From Bacteroidetes bacterium ADurb.Bin217 (GTDB taxonomy: Bacteria; Bacteroidota; Bacteroidia; Bacteroidales; UBA1715), in contig MWCJ01000013.1 of assembly GCA_002069975.1 (NCBI GenBank), positions 1-55,500 on the forward strand: DNA of 55,500 bases, given 5' to 3'. Of the stretch, positions 30,870 to 40,692 are shown piece by piece (position 1 is the stretch's first letter; each line of letters starts with the position of its first letter). Made by a program: the position numbers and the translations under genes. The notes under the pieces were generated by a model that did no database searches, had not been told where the DNA came from, and saw only the letters and a list, made by a program, of their open reading frames with translations.

Positions 30870-32708
30870 ATGTCAGTAGAATATACCGAAGAAAGTATTA
30901 AAAGTCTCGATTGGAAAGAACATATACGACGAAGACCAGGCATGTATATCGGTAAATTAGGTGATGGTTCGGCGAGTGATGATGGAATATACATATTACT
31001 TAAAGAGTCGCTCGATAATTCTATTGACGAATACATGATGGGGAATGGAAAATCTATAGACATACATATATCGGAACATACAGTAACAATAAGGGACTAC
31101 GGACGAGGAATTCCTTTGGGAAAAGTAGTAGACGTAAGTTCGAAAATGAATACCGGAGGTAAATACGATACCGGAGCATTTAAAAAGTCAGTAGGTCTTA
31201 ATGGTGTTGGATTAAAAGCTGTAAATGCATTATCATCGAGTTTTATAATTCAATCATTTCGTGAAAATTCAGTAAAAACAGTAGAATACAGCAAAGGAGA
31301 ACTTGTTCAAGAACATAAGGAAACCGCAACATCAGAAGGTAATGGGGTGTTTGTGAAATTTCGTCCAGACGATACAATTTTCACTAATTTCTCGTATCGA
31401 CTTGAATATGTGGAGGAAATGCTTCGTAACTACACATATTTAAATGCCGGATTAACAATTTTATTGAATGGTAAAAAATTCATTTCTAAAAACGGTTTAC
31501 TCGATTTATTGCAAGAAAATTTAAGTAGTGAAGCTTTGTATGAGCCTATTCATTTAAAAGGTGATGATATAGAAATAGCTTTAACACACGAAAACCGATA
31601 CGGCGAAATGTATTATTCGTTTGTTAACGGACAAAATACAGTACAAGGTGGTACGCATTTAAATGCTTTTCGTGAAGCATATGTAAAAACAATTCGAGAA
31701 TTTTATAATAAAAATATTGAAGGTGTTGATATTCGGCAAAGTATAATAGCAGCCGTAAGTGTAAAAATAGAAGAACCCGTTTTTGAATCGCAAACTAAAA
31801 CAAAATTAGGTTCAAGAGACATGTCGCCCAATGGGCTAAGTGTTAATAAATTTATCAATGATTTTGTAAAAGAACGTCTTGATAATTTTTTACATAAAAA
31901 CCCATTAATTGCCGATGCCCTCCTAAAAAAAATTCAAGAATCGGAACGCGAACGCAAAGCAATGTCGGGTGTTCAGAAAAAGGCAAAAGAAATGGCAAAA
32001 AAAGCCAATTTGCACAACCGAAAACTACGTGATTGCAGAGTGCATTATAACAGTAATCATGAATTGCGTAACGAAACAAGCATTTTTATTACCGAAGGTG
32101 ATTCTGCAAGCGGATCTATTACAAAATCACGCAATGCCAATACACAAGCAGTTTTTAGTTTACGGGGTAAACCATTGAACACATTTGGATTGACAAAAAA
32201 AGTAGTATACGAAAACGAAGAATTTAACCTCTTACAAGCAGCACTCAATATTGAAGAAGATATTGAAAATTTACGATACAAACATGTTATAATTTCAACC
32301 GATGCCGACGTTGACGGCATGCATATTCGATTGTTACTTATTACCTTTTTCTTAAACTTTTTTCCAGATTTGATAAAAAAAGGGCATGTATTTATACTCC
32401 AAACTCCTTTATTTAGGGTTCGCAACAAAAAAGAAACTCGATACTGCTATACCGAAGAAGAACGACAACGAGCTCTTGAAGAATTAAAACCAAATCCTGA
32501 AATTACTCGATTTAAAGGCTTAGGAGAAATTTCTCCCGATGAATTTGTGCATTTTATTGGCAAAGACATTCGCTTAGAACCGGTAAAACTAAGTAAAGAT
32601 ATGTCTATTGTAGAATTACTTTCATACTATATGGGCAAAAACACCCCCGAACGCCAAGATTTTATTATTAGTAATCTTCGGATTGAAGAAGATGTTCCGA
32701 TAGAATAG
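30870..32708 (+). CDS. parE: DNA topoisomerase IV subunit B (ParE, Bacteroidota type)
   Basis: 612-residue paralogue of GyrB that drives chromosome decatenation with ParC. The N-terminus [20 protein letters not shown] with [18 protein letters not shown] is characteristic of the Bacteroidota ParE group. ATPase motifs [11 protein letters not shown] and [14 protein letters not shown], and TOPRIM motifs [15 protein letters not shown] and [11 protein letters not shown], are intact. parC is not next to it and not in the window; the following gene is a peroxiredoxin after 264 bp. Confidence 0.93.
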   Translation: MSVEYTEESIKSLDWKEHIRRRPGMYIGKLGDGSASDDGIYILLKESLDNSIDEYMMGNGKSIDIHISEHTVTIRDYGRGIPLGKVVDVSSKMNTGGKYDTGAFKKSVGLNGVGLKAVNALSSSFIIQSFRENSVKTVEYSKGELVQEHKETATSEGNGVFVKFRPDDTIFTNFSYRLEYVEEMLRNYTYLNAGLTILLNGKKFISKNGLLDLLQENLSSEALYEPIHLKGDDIEIALTHENRYGEMYYSFVNGQNTVQGGTHLNAFREAYVKTIREFYNKNIEGVDIRQSIIAAVSVKIEEPVFESQTKTKLGSRDMSPNGLSVNKFINDFVKERLDNFLHKNPLIADALLKKIQESERERKAMSGVQKKAKEMAKKANLHNRKLRDCRVHYNSNHELRNETSIFITEGDSASGSITKSRNANTQAVFSLRGKPLNTFGLTKKVVYENEEFNLLQAALNIEEDIENLRYKHVIISTDADVDGMHIRLLLITFFLNFFPDLIKKGHVFILQTPLFRVRNKKETRYCYTEEERQRALEELKPNPEITRFKGLGEISPDEFVHFIGKDIRLEPVKLSKDMSIVELLSYYMGKNTPERQDFIISNLRIEEDVPIE

Positions 32709-32972
32709 AGAAAATATAGATTTTCTTCACTAAATTAGACCTCTCATTTGAGCAATAAAAAAAATCAAAAAAAATTTAGATTATTGTTCGAAATGTTTAT
32801 ACCTCATTAGATATAATAAAATTAAGCATTCGAAATACAAATGAAATTTCAACAATTTCTTTAATATTGTATTGCTTTATTACTTGTTTCAAAAAAATAT
32901 ACAAACACATGTAAGTATTCCACAATTACTACGACATATACAACAAGTTTAATATATAAAAAAATAAAAAAT

Positions 32973-33602
32973 ATGTCAGTATTAGTAGGAAAAAAAGCAC
33001 CGGATTTTAATGCAAAAGCAGTTGTAAACGGAAATCAAATAATCGAAAATTTTTCGTTGAGTCAATACAAAGGTAAATACATAGTATTATTCTTTTACCC
33101 TTTAGATTTTACTTTTGTATGCCCTACCGAATTATTAGCATTTCAGCATATGATAGGTGAATTTGAGAAAAGAAATGTACAAATTATAGGTGTATCGGTA
33201 GATTCTGAATTTTCACATTGGAAATGGCTACAAACTCCTCAAAATGAAGGTGGAATAAAAGGAGTAACATATCCATTGGTATCGGATATATCCAAAACAA
33301 TTTCTGAAAATTACGATGTATTAGCCGGTCATTACGATGTTACCGACCAAGGAGAATCAACTTTTATAGGCGAACCTATAGCCTATAGAGGCACATTTTT
33401 AATTGATAAAGAAGGTGTAGTTCGACATCAAGTAGTAAACGATTTACCATTAGGAAGAAGCATAGAAGATGCTTTGCGAATGGTAGAAGCATTACAGTAT
33501 TTCGAACAGCACGGTGAAGTATGCCCTGCCGATTGGAAGCCGGGTAAAAAAGCACTTAAAGCGACTCAAGAAGGTATTTCAGATTTTCTCTCAAATAATT
33601 AG
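32973..33602 (+). CDS. 2-Cys peroxiredoxin (AhpC/Prx1 type)
   Basis: 209-residue thiol peroxidase that reduces hydrogen peroxide and organic peroxides. The peroxidatic cysteine is Cys50 in DFTFVCPTE and the resolving cysteine is Cys184 in GEVCPADW, so it is a typical 2-Cys enzyme. The RGTFLIDKEGVVRH strand is also diagnostic. No AhpF-like reductase is adjacent. It is monocistronic, with a terminator at 33645. The 264-bp gap upstream shows no recognisable OxyR or other site. Confidence 0.95.
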   Translation: MSVLVGKKAPDFNAKAVVNGNQIIENFSLSQYKGKYIVLFFYPLDFTFVCPTELLAFQHMIGEFEKRNVQIIGVSVDSEFSHWKWLQTPQNEGGIKGVTYPLVSDISKTISENYDVLAGHYDVTDQGESTFIGEPIAYRGTFLIDKEGVVRHQVVNDLPLGRSIEDALRMVEALQYFEQHGEVCPADWKPGKKALKATQEGISDFLSNN

Positions 33603-33644
33603 TCCCTCCCTTTTAGTTTTTTTCATATAGTAAGTATTCTCTTT

Positions 33645-33680
33645 AAAAGCCTTGCTCGGTTCCTCGGGTAAGGCTTTTTT
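33645..33680 (+). terminator. Rho-independent terminator of the peroxiredoxin gene
   Basis: The 9-bp arms AAAAGCCTT (33645-33653) and AAGGCTTTT (33670-33678) pair perfectly, with a T run continuing after the stem. Confidence 0.88.
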
Positions 33681-33726
33681 CAATAAAAATTGTAATACAA
33701 AAAAATAAGTAACCAGATAGATTACG

Positions 33727-33734
33727 TATATTTG
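33727..33734 (+). promoter_or_regulatory. Likely -7 box upstream of the small membrane protein-mutL run
   Basis: TATATTTG is a perfect TAnnTTTG and ends 11 bases before the ATG at 33746, implying a very short leader. No clear -33 TTTG was seen. Confidence 0.45.
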
Positions 33735-33745
33735 TAAAAAAAAAC

Positions 33746-34042
33746 ATGGGAATATTTTCATCAATATATAATGCACGCAAACCACGAGGATTCTCATATT
33801 CTCCACGGTATTATAATCCGGAAAAAGAAAAGAGAGACGAACGGATTACTAGAATAATGCAAGAAGTAAAAAAAGAACAAGGTGAAGAAGTTTCTGAAAT
33901 CAATTATGTTCCACATATTCGAGGTCAATTTAAAGCAAAAAAAGAAGCTCGTTCACGAATTATCCACAAACGGAACGTACGTATTTTTCTAATTTTCATA
34001 ATTTTATTGTACTTTGCATACTTATTTATCACACGCATTTAA
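33746..34042 (+). CDS. Small C-terminally anchored membrane protein, unknown function
   Basis: 98 residues. The N-terminal part is rich in Arg, Lys, Glu and Tyr (MGIFSSIYNARKPRGFSYSP). A single hydrophobic segment forms the C-terminus (RIFLIFIILLYFAYLFI), so it should be a tail-anchored inner-membrane protein with its basic part in the cytoplasm. I recognise the arrangement of such a gene just before mutL in Bacteroidota but know no function. The gap to mutL is only 10 bp, so they are probably co-transcribed. Confidence 0.7.
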   Translation: MGIFSSIYNARKPRGFSYSPRYYNPEKEKRDERITRIMQEVKKEQGEEVSEINYVPHIRGQFKAKKEARSRIIHKRNVRIFLIFIILLYFAYLFITRI

Positions 34043-34052
34043 CGTATAAAGC

Positions 34053-35870
34053 ATGCCCGATATAATTCAATTATTACCCGATTCTGTTGCCAATCAAATA
34101 GCTGCCGGCGAAGTAGTACAACGCCCTGCTTCGGTAATTAAAGAATTAGTTGAAAATGCAATAGATGCTAATGCTACTGAAATTGTAATTTCTATTGTAG
34201 ATGCGGGAAGAACAATAATACAAGTAACCGACAATGGTAAAGGCATGAGCGACACCGATGCTCGTATGGCTTTTGAACGACATGCAACATCAAAAATAAG
34301 AACCGCCGACGATATTTTTTCTATTCGATCAATGGGTTTTAGAGGCGAGGCGTTAGCTTCGATAGCAGCAGTATCGCATACCGAACTAAAAACACGAATG
34401 GCAGAACACGAAATTGGAACAAAAATTAGTATTAAAGCATCGCAAGTTGAATCACAAACCCCAATTTCTTGCCCTATTGGAAGTACGTTTACAGTAAAAA
34501 ATTTATTTTATAACATTCCTGCACGACGAAAATTTTTAAAAACAAACCAAACTGAATTTAAATATATCCTTTCGGAAATATTTCAAATAGCGTTAGCCCA
34601 CCCTCATATTGGCTTTACTATATTCAAAGATGAAGAATTATATGCAAAATATCCTATTTCGAACAGTAAGCAACGCATTGTAAATATATTTGGGAAACGA
34701 TTAGAAAAAGGATTATTGGCAATAGAAGGAGAAACATCGATTGTGAAAATTTCGGGCTTTATAGGAACACCAGACTTAGCAAAAAAAAACAATTACGATC
34801 AGTTTCTCTTTGTAAACAATCGTTTTTTTCGACAAAAGAGCTATCAGCATGCCATAATGCGGGCATACGAACAATTAATACCCGCCCGCGAATACCCACC
34901 ATTTTTTGTTTTTTTTGATATAGACCCCTCTCAAATAGATGTAAACATTCACCCTACCAAAACAGAAATAAAATTTGTTGAAGAATACAATATTTGTCAA
35001 CTTTTAGAAGCGTCTATAAAACATGCATTAGGTAAAAGCAATATAGTACCATCTCTCGATTTTATGGATACCGAAGATTATTCAGACATGTTTGCTATAT
35101 CAAAAAATGCAACTATTAAAGTTCCTGGAATAGAAGTACGTGCCGATTATAATCCGTTTGCCTCGGACAAAATGTCGCACAGTACATCCGAAAAACAAAC
35201 GACACAGGGCTGGGAACAATTATTTGAAGGATTTGAATCGAAACCTGCTGTTACACAACAAACATTTCGATCGGCTATTAACAACAACGAAGAGCCAGAA
35301 AGCGAGCCCACTAATTGTATTCAAATACAAAAAAAATATATCCTAACTACCGGAAAAACGGGCTTAATGCTTATAGATATAAAACGTGCTCACAGTAGAA
35401 TTTTATACGAAAAATTTATAGCACAACTCACACAGGGTCAGCGACCTATACAACGGACACTTTTGCCAATTCATATAGAATTATCCTATACCGAATCGGA
35501 AATATTACAAGAATTGCTTCCTCATTTGCATACTATAGGATTTGATATAGAATGTTTCGGAAAAAATTCATTTGTTATAAACGGCACACCTCCCGATATT
35601 GAATTTTCTAAAGTTGAAGATATCATACATTCGTTTATTAACGATTATAACGAACGCAGCGAATCGTTACAATCCGACATACAAAAAGCAATAGCTCGTT
35701 CAATGGCAAAATCTTCGGCATTGTATCGCAATCCTATAATGCAACCCGACGAAATGCAAACATTTATAGCACAACTATTTCAATGCAATATGCACGCAAT
35801 TTCAGCCGATGGCTTAACTGCTGTAGTATTGTTAGAATATGACGAAATTTTTAAAAAATTTAACACATAA
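34053..35870 (+). CDS. mutL: DNA mismatch repair protein MutL
   Basis: 605-residue GHKL ATPase that couples mismatch recognition by MutS to strand removal. The N-domain motifs are complete: IAAGEVVQRPASVIKELVEN, VTDNGKGMSDTDARMAFERH and GFRGEALASIAAVSH. The C-terminal dimerisation domain is present, but the endonuclease motif DQHAxxExxxxE reads DIKRAHSRILYE. The His and first Glu are therefore missing, and no CPHGRP box follows. It is probably non-cleaving or altered. It sits between a small membrane protein gene and the first rhomboid gene (6-bp gap). Confidence 0.93.
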   Translation: MPDIIQLLPDSVANQIAAGEVVQRPASVIKELVENAIDANATEIVISIVDAGRTIIQVTDNGKGMSDTDARMAFERHATSKIRTADDIFSIRSMGFRGEALASIAAVSHTELKTRMAEHEIGTKISIKASQVESQTPISCPIGSTFTVKNLFYNIPARRKFLKTNQTEFKYILSEIFQIALAHPHIGFTIFKDEELYAKYPISNSKQRIVNIFGKRLEKGLLAIEGETSIVKISGFIGTPDLAKKNNYDQFLFVNNRFFRQKSYQHAIMRAYEQLIPAREYPPFFVFFDIDPSQIDVNIHPTKTEIKFVEEYNICQLLEASIKHALGKSNIVPSLDFMDTEDYSDMFAISKNATIKVPGIEVRADYNPFASDKMSHSTSEKQTTQGWEQLFEGFESKPAVTQQTFRSAINNNEEPESEPTNCIQIQKKYILTTGKTGLMLIDIKRAHSRILYEKFIAQLTQGQRPIQRTLLPIHIELSYTESEILQELLPHLHTIGFDIECFGKNSFVINGTPPDIEFSKVEDIIHSFINDYNERSESLQSDIQKAIARSMAKSSALYRNPIMQPDEMQTFIAQLFQCNMHAISADGLTAVVLLEYDEIFKKFNT

Positions 35871-35876
35871 AACTGT

Positions 35877-36617
35877 ATGAACTACTCTCCTCAAGGCTTT
35901 ACTGTATTACCTCCGGTAGTTAAAAACCTACTATTTCTTAATGTTGGTGTATTTATAGTAGGTTTTATACTTCAAATGATGTATCAATACGACATTTCAG
36001 ATGCGTTGGGCTTACATTATATTGGCTCAAAAGGTTTTAAACCCATACAATTTATAAGTTATATGTTTTTACACGCCAATTTAGAACATATTTTTTTCAA
36101 TATGTTTGCACTGTGGATGTTTGGAAATATCTTAGAGAATTTTTGGGGACCTAAACGTTTTTTTACCTATTATATGGCAACAGGAATAGGAGCAGGAATT
36201 ATTCAAATGATAGTAGCTTATATTCGCATTCAATCTATACAATCGCAAGTCCCTGCCGATGTACTCGAAGTTATATACACCGAAGGTGTTGACATTTTAC
36301 GTCAGAACAAAAATTTTATTGCCCCCCTATATGCAGAACTAAATGCAATAGTAAATGTATCTACTGTAGGGGCATCCGGTGCAGTATTTGGGCTACTTAT
36401 GGCGTTTGGTATGTTATTCCCCAATTCATATATATACTTATTTTTCGCATTACCTATAAAAGCTAAATGGTTTGTGTTAGGGTATGGCGTTTTAGAATTA
36501 TTTAGTGGAATACGCAATACACCCGGCGACAATGTTGCTCACTTTGCACATTTAGGTGGAATGGTTTTTGGCTATATATTAATACAGTATTGGAGACGTA
36601 AAGGAACATATTTATAA
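35877..36617 (+). CDS. Rhomboid-family intramembrane serine protease
   Basis: 246 residues with six hydrophobic segments. Catalytic serine lies in VGASGAVFGLL (the family GxSG motif) and catalytic histidine in NVAHFAHLGGMVFGY. The HANLEHIFFNMFALWMFG segment, with its conserved His-Asn pair, is also typical. The substrates are unknown. The stop codon overlaps the start of a second rhomboid gene by one base (TAATG), so the two are translationally coupled. Confidence 0.93.
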   Translation: MNYSPQGFTVLPPVVKNLLFLNVGVFIVGFILQMMYQYDISDALGLHYIGSKGFKPIQFISYMFLHANLEHIFFNMFALWMFGNILENFWGPKRFFTYYMATGIGAGIIQMIVAYIRIQSIQSQVPADVLEVIYTEGVDILRQNKNFIAPLYAELNAIVNVSTVGASGAVFGLLMAFGMLFPNSYIYLFFALPIKAKWFVLGYGVLELFSGIRNTPGDNVAHFAHLGGMVFGYILIQYWRRKGTYL

Positions 36618-37507
36618 TGACAATTTGGCACGACATACAACGAGAATTTCGCGAAGGAAATAATCTTATCAAGATAATTTTTCTGAATATAGCAGTATTT
36701 CTAGTGCTTAACATTCTCCAAGTTTTTTCATGGATTATAACCGGACAACAAGAGTCCGGTATATATAGTTTCATAATTGAAAATATTCAAACCTATATTT
36801 CGCTTCCTAAATTAGCAACAAAACCGTGGACACTAATAACCTACATGTTTACCCATGTTGATTTGTTACACATACTTTTTAATATGCTTTGGTTATATTG
36901 GATGGGACGAATATTTATAGACATGCTCAATGGAAAACGATTTGTAGCTATTTATATACTTGGTGGACTTACAGGGGCTTTATTTACCATAGCAGCGTAT
37001 TATATAATACCACATTTATCGGAACAAGTTCCTGCCGAAATACCAATGATAGGTGCATCGGCATCTGTATTAGCAATTATGGCAGCTACGGCAACATATT
37101 TTCCAAATTATATAGTTCAACTTATTTTTATAGGTCCGGTTCGTATAAAATATATTGTACTTGGTCTTATTATACTTGATATTATATTAATACCCGGCAT
37201 TAATTCGGGTGGACATATAGCTCATTTAGGTGGGGCACTATTTGGATATTTGTGGGCATCAAACATTAAAAAAGGAACTGATATTTCAAAATGGTTTATG
37301 AACATAATGGACTCTATAAGTACCTGGACAAAACCACGAAAAAACATAAAAGTTACTTATACAAACTCTACACAAACCGCAAAACCGACCAATAGTGTAA
37401 CACAACAAGAAATAGATATAATATTAGATAAAATTGCAAAAAACGGTTACGAAAGTTTATCTGCAAAAGAAAAAGAAATATTGTTTACCATGAGCAAAAA
37501 ACGATAA
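36617..37507 (+). CDS. Rhomboid-family protein, GxSA variant
   Basis: 296 residues. The membrane core matches the preceding gene (HVDLLHILFNMLWLYWMG and GHIAHLGGALFGYLW, with the catalytic His). The serine motif reads IGASASVLAIM, so the usual Gly after the serine is Ala. Activity is likely kept, since Ser and His remain, but this is inference. A cytoplasmic tail of about 85 residues ends with a helix IDIILDKIAKNGYESLSAKE, a short motif often seen at the end of Bacteroidota rhomboids. Its start codon overlaps the upstream stop. Confidence 0.9.
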   Translation: MTIWHDIQREFREGNNLIKIIFLNIAVFLVLNILQVFSWIITGQQESGIYSFIIENIQTYISLPKLATKPWTLITYMFTHVDLLHILFNMLWLYWMGRIFIDMLNGKRFVAIYILGGLTGALFTIAAYYIIPHLSEQVPAEIPMIGASASVLAIMAATATYFPNYIVQLIFIGPVRIKYIVLGLIILDIILIPGINSGGHIAHLGGALFGYLWASNIKKGTDISKWFMNIMDSISTWTKPRKNIKVTYTNSTQTAKPTNSVTQQEIDIILDKIAKNGYESLSAKEKEILFTMSKKR

Positions 37508-37512
37508 TCCAG

Positions 37513-38607
37513 ATGAAATTTTTTAGATATATTTTATTTCTCATAAATATAGGAACATCGTTATTGCTTGTAATAACAGCATTGTCCCGTATAATTAATC
37601 CGCAATTATTTTGGTTTTTTGAATTTATCGCATTAGCCTACCCTGTATATTTACTTTTTAATCTAGGATTTATTATATTTTGGTTGTTTTCTTCACACAA
37701 AAAATATGTTTTAATTTCGCTAATTGGCTTTGTGCTAAGCATTTCAACTTTTTTTGACACGTTCTCGTTTTCAGGCACTCCGGAATTAGAACCTGCAAGC
37801 GACTCGGTAACAATAATCACATACAATGTTAATGCTTTTAATTACAACGGTTGGCGAGGAAGAGCAAAAACACAAGCTCATGTATTCGAATTTTTAAAAC
37901 AAGAACACCCCGATATTATTTGTTTTCAAGAATTTCATCATGATAAACAAGAAAAATATAATATGATTGACAGTATTCGCAAACAATTAGGATTGCGATA
38001 CATGCAAATACATAGATTACACGAAATTAAAGGACGATATTTTTATGGGAATGTAATTTTTAGCAAGTTCCCAATTATAAAAACAGGTGTGTTTTTATAC
38101 CAAAAAACCGGAAATACCACGCTATGGGCAGATGTTGTAATGAATTCTGACACCATTCGGATATACAACAATCACTTAGAATCGTATCGATTGCAACAAG
38201 ACAATATTCAAGCAATTGAAATGGCAAGTAGTGGTCAAGAATTTGAATCAACAAAATTGCGAAAAGTTGGTAGAAAGTTAAAACGAGCAATACAAAAACG
38301 AGGACAACAAACACAAGAATTACTTGAAGCAATGAAAGAAACCAATTATAAAACAATATTATGCGGAGATTTTAATGCCCCCCCCTATTCGTTTACTTAT
38401 AATGCATTGCGAAGCGAACATTCACTCCAAGATGCATTTTTAGAAGCATCATCAGGGTTAGGCGGCACACTCAATTGGCGGTTGCCTTCAAAACGATTAG
38501 ATTATATATTATTAAGTGATTCGTTTTTAGTAAAACGCTATACAAGACCACAATTACCTATATCAGATCATTTTCCAATATCAGTAACATATTATATTCA
38601 AAATTAA
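37513..38607 (+). CDS. Endonuclease/exonuclease/phosphatase (EEP) family membrane protein
   Basis: 364 residues. Two or three hydrophobic segments occupy the first 80 residues, followed by an EEP domain. Its motifs are ITYNVNAFNYNGW, the metal-binding Glu in IICFQEFHHD, CGDFNAPPYSFTY, RLDYILLSD and the final SDHFPI with catalytic Asp-His. The domain probably faces the periplasm and cleaves a phosphodiester or phosphomonoester; the substrate is not clear. It is 5 bp after the second rhomboid gene and 12 bp before lemA. Confidence 0.88.
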   Translation: MKFFRYILFLINIGTSLLLVITALSRIINPQLFWFFEFIALAYPVYLLFNLGFIIFWLFSSHKKYVLISLIGFVLSISTFFDTFSFSGTPELEPASDSVTIITYNVNAFNYNGWRGRAKTQAHVFEFLKQEHPDIICFQEFHHDKQEKYNMIDSIRKQLGLRYMQIHRLHEIKGRYFYGNVIFSKFPIIKTGVFLYQKTGNTTLWADVVMNSDTIRIYNNHLESYRLQQDNIQAIEMASSGQEFESTKLRKVGRKLKRAIQKRGQQTQELLEAMKETNYKTILCGDFNAPPYSFTYNALRSEHSLQDAFLEASSGLGGTLNWRLPSKRLDYILLSDSFLVKRYTRPQLPISDHFPISVTYYIQN

Positions 38608-38619
38608 ATACATACAGCT

Positions 38620-39204
38620 ATGAAAAACACAAAAATGTGGATTATAATCGGAGGTATCGTAATACTTTCGTTGTACCTAATAAGTCAATACAATGGCTTA
38701 GTTAAACTAGAACAATCGGTAAAAAAACAATGGGCAAATGTTGAAAGCTCATATCAACGACGTGCCGATTTAATACCAAATTTAGTAAACACTGTAAAAG
38801 GGTATGCAGAATTTGAGAAAAGCACATTACAAGGTGTAATCGAAGCTCGGTCAAAAGCAACCGGAGTTACCGTAAATGCAGAAAATTTAACACCCGAAAC
38901 AATTGCAAAATTTCAAGAAGCACAAAATCAAATGAGTGGAGCATTAAGTCGATTATTGGTAGTAGTTGAAAAATATCCAGATTTAAAAGCAAATCAAAAC
39001 TTCTTGGAACTTCAAGCCCAATTGGAAGGTACAGAAAACAGAATAAATGTAGAACGTAACAGATATAATGAAATGGTTCAACCATTTAACACTAAAATCA
39101 AAACCTTTCCTACAAATCTCATGAATGCCATATACGGTTTTAAAGAAATGGGATATTTTGAAGCACAAAAAGGTGCCGAAGCTGCTCCAACTGTTACATT
39201 TTAA
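38620..39204 (+). CDS. lemA: LemA family protein
   Basis: 194 residues with one N-terminal transmembrane helix (about 5-22) followed by a helical-bundle domain. The segments YNGLVKLEQSVKKQWANVESSYQRR-like (beginning YNGLVKLEQSV) and RADLIPNLVNTVKGYA are the LemA signature, and ENRINVERNRYNEMVQ is also typical. Its molecular role is unknown. In many genomes lemA is followed by genes with TPM domains, as here: two follow at gaps of 11 bp and an 11-bp overlap. Confidence 0.94.
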   Translation: MKNTKMWIIIGGIVILSLYLISQYNGLVKLEQSVKKQWANVESSYQRRADLIPNLVNTVKGYAEFEKSTLQGVIEARSKATGVTVNAENLTPETIAKFQEAQNQMSGALSRLLVVVEKYPDLKANQNFLELQAQLEGTENRINVERNRYNEMVQPFNTKIKTFPTNLMNAIYGFKEMGYFEAQKGAEAAPTVTF

Positions 39205-39215
39205 ATATAAACATT

Positions 39216-39656
39216 ATGCCGCAAGCACAGACGTTTTTGAGCGAACAAGAACAATTGAGTATAACCCAAGCTATTCGCGAAGCTGAGAAAAAAACCTCGG
39301 GCGAAATTAGAATACATATAGAGCCGCATTGCAAAGAAGATGTAATGGACAGAGCGGCATATGTATTTGAAAAGCTTAGTATGCATACTACCCAGTTACG
39401 CAATGGAGTTTTATTTTATATAGCATACAAAGACAAGCAAATAGCTATTTTGGGCGATGCAGGTATTAACACCAAAGTACCCGAAAATTTTTGGGATTCA
39501 ATATACGCTACAATGCGAACCTATTTTGCACAAGGTGATTTTGTAAAAGGCTTACAATTAGCTATTAATGAAGCAGGTAATCAACTTGCAGAACACTTTC
39601 CGTGTAAAAGCGATGATATAAATGAATTGAGTAACGAAATATCGTTTGATGTATAA
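39216..39656 (+). CDS. TPM-domain protein (short form)
   Basis: 146 residues consisting of essentially one TPM domain: the start LSEQEQLSITQAIREAEKKT, then SGEIRIHIEPHC, the NGVLFYIAYKDKQIAILGD strand and the helix FVKGLQLAINEAGNQL. No signal peptide or membrane segment is visible, so it is probably cytoplasmic or acts with its membrane-bound neighbour. TPM domains occur in photosystem repair and in phosphatase-like proteins; the function in lemA operons is unsettled. Confidence 0.88.
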   Translation: MPQAQTFLSEQEQLSITQAIREAEKKTSGEIRIHIEPHCKEDVMDRAAYVFEKLSMHTTQLRNGVLFYIAYKDKQIAILGDAGINTKVPENFWDSIYATMRTYFAQGDFVKGLQLAINEAGNQLAEHFPCKSDDINELSNEISFDV

Positions 39657-39666
39657 TCTAACACGT

Positions 39667-40467
39667 ATGATAAAAAAAATTATAATTACAGCATTAGTAA
39701 GTATAACTCTGCTTGCTCAATCATTTGCAGACACTTGCATACCTGCTCGTCCTCAATCTTTTGTATACGATGAACTAGGCATTTTACAAGATGCACAAAA
39801 ACAAGAATTACATTCTATTTTACAATCCTTTAGTGCAAAAACTTCAACTCAAATAGTTGTAGTACTAGTAAACGATTTGTGTGGTAAAGATAAAGCTATG
39901 TATGCTACAGAACTTGGCGAAGCTTGGGGAGTAGGTTCTAAAGAAAACGACAACGGTATTGTAATGCTTATAAAACCAACTGGAGGTTCGGGGCAACGAC
40001 AAACATTTATAGCTGTAGGATACGGATTGGAAGGAGTAATTCCTGATGCAATAGCAAAACGCATAGTAGAACAAGAATTACTACCACACTTTAAACAAAA
40101 CGACATCTACGGAGGAATTGTAGCCGGTATTACTGTATTGATGAAATTAACCGAAAAAGAATATACCGCCGAAGAATATGAGAAAAAATCGGAGGGAAAT
40201 TATTCAATATTTTTCCTATTATTATTTGTATTACTCGCATTTGTATTTTTTACAAAATTTACGGAGGCACGCAAATATGCTCGCAGTAATAATATTGGCT
40301 TTTGGGCAGCATTATTTTTATTACAATCAATGACACAAAGTCATAGCGGTTCATTCAGCAATTTCAGAAGCGGCGGCGGCAGTTTTGGAAGTTCTGGCGG
40401 AGGTAGCAGTTTTGGTGGTTTTGGTGGCGGTAGTTTTGGTGGCGGCGGTGCCGGTGGTAGCTGGTAA
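39667..40467 (+). CDS. TPM-domain membrane protein with glycine/serine tail
   Basis: About 266 residues from the Met at 39667, where a clear signal peptide begins (IKKIIITALVSITLLAQSFA). A TPM domain follows (VYDELGILQDAQKQELHSIL and VGYGLEGVIPDAIAKRI), then one transmembrane helix (FFLLLFVLLAFVFF). The C-terminal tail of about 45 residues is Gly/Ser/Phe-rich, as is common for the TPM partner of LemA. An alternative start at 39646 would overlap the previous gene by 11 bp. This is the last gene before the integrated element. Confidence 0.92.
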   Translation: MIKKIIITALVSITLLAQSFADTCIPARPQSFVYDELGILQDAQKQELHSILQSFSAKTSTQIVVVLVNDLCGKDKAMYATELGEAWGVGSKENDNGIVMLIKPTGGSGQRQTFIAVGYGLEGVIPDAIAKRIVEQELLPHFKQNDIYGGIVAGITVLMKLTEKEYTAEEYEKKSEGNYSIFFLLLFVLLAFVFFTKFTEARKYARSNNIGFWAALFLLQSMTQSHSGSFSNFRSGGGSFGSSGGGSSFGGFGGGSFGGGGAGGSW

Positions 40468-40623
40468 TTTGAATTATTGCAAATTCCAAGTTATAGTTCA
40501 AAAGTCTGATTTTCTTACTGTCTGAAAAGTCATAGATTTTACATTCATATTGTAATTGAAAAATTGTTTCAATTATAATGTATAGACAAGTCTTCACAAT
40601 ACATTTACATTTCAAAATAAACT

Positions 40624-40692
40624 TCTCGTCTCCCGCTCAAAAAAAAAAGGTTCAACTTTGGTTGAACCTTTTTTTTTGAGCGGGAGACGAGA
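40624..40692. repeat. Long near-perfect palindrome including a tRNA terminator
   Basis: Arms 40624-40656 and 40661-40692 pair along their whole length apart from one extra A in an A/T run, with a four-base loop. The inner part (GGTTCAAC/GTTGAACC plus a T run on the minus strand) is a standard terminator for the minus-strand tRNA. The outer 15 bp repeat, in inverse orientation, the last 15 bases of the tRNA-Gly sequence. Confidence 0.85.

Noticed and set aside
40624..40692. Second, convergent tRNA gene on the plus strand
   Set aside because: Only the last 15 bases match a tRNA end; there is no T-loop or anticodon arm upstream on that strand.
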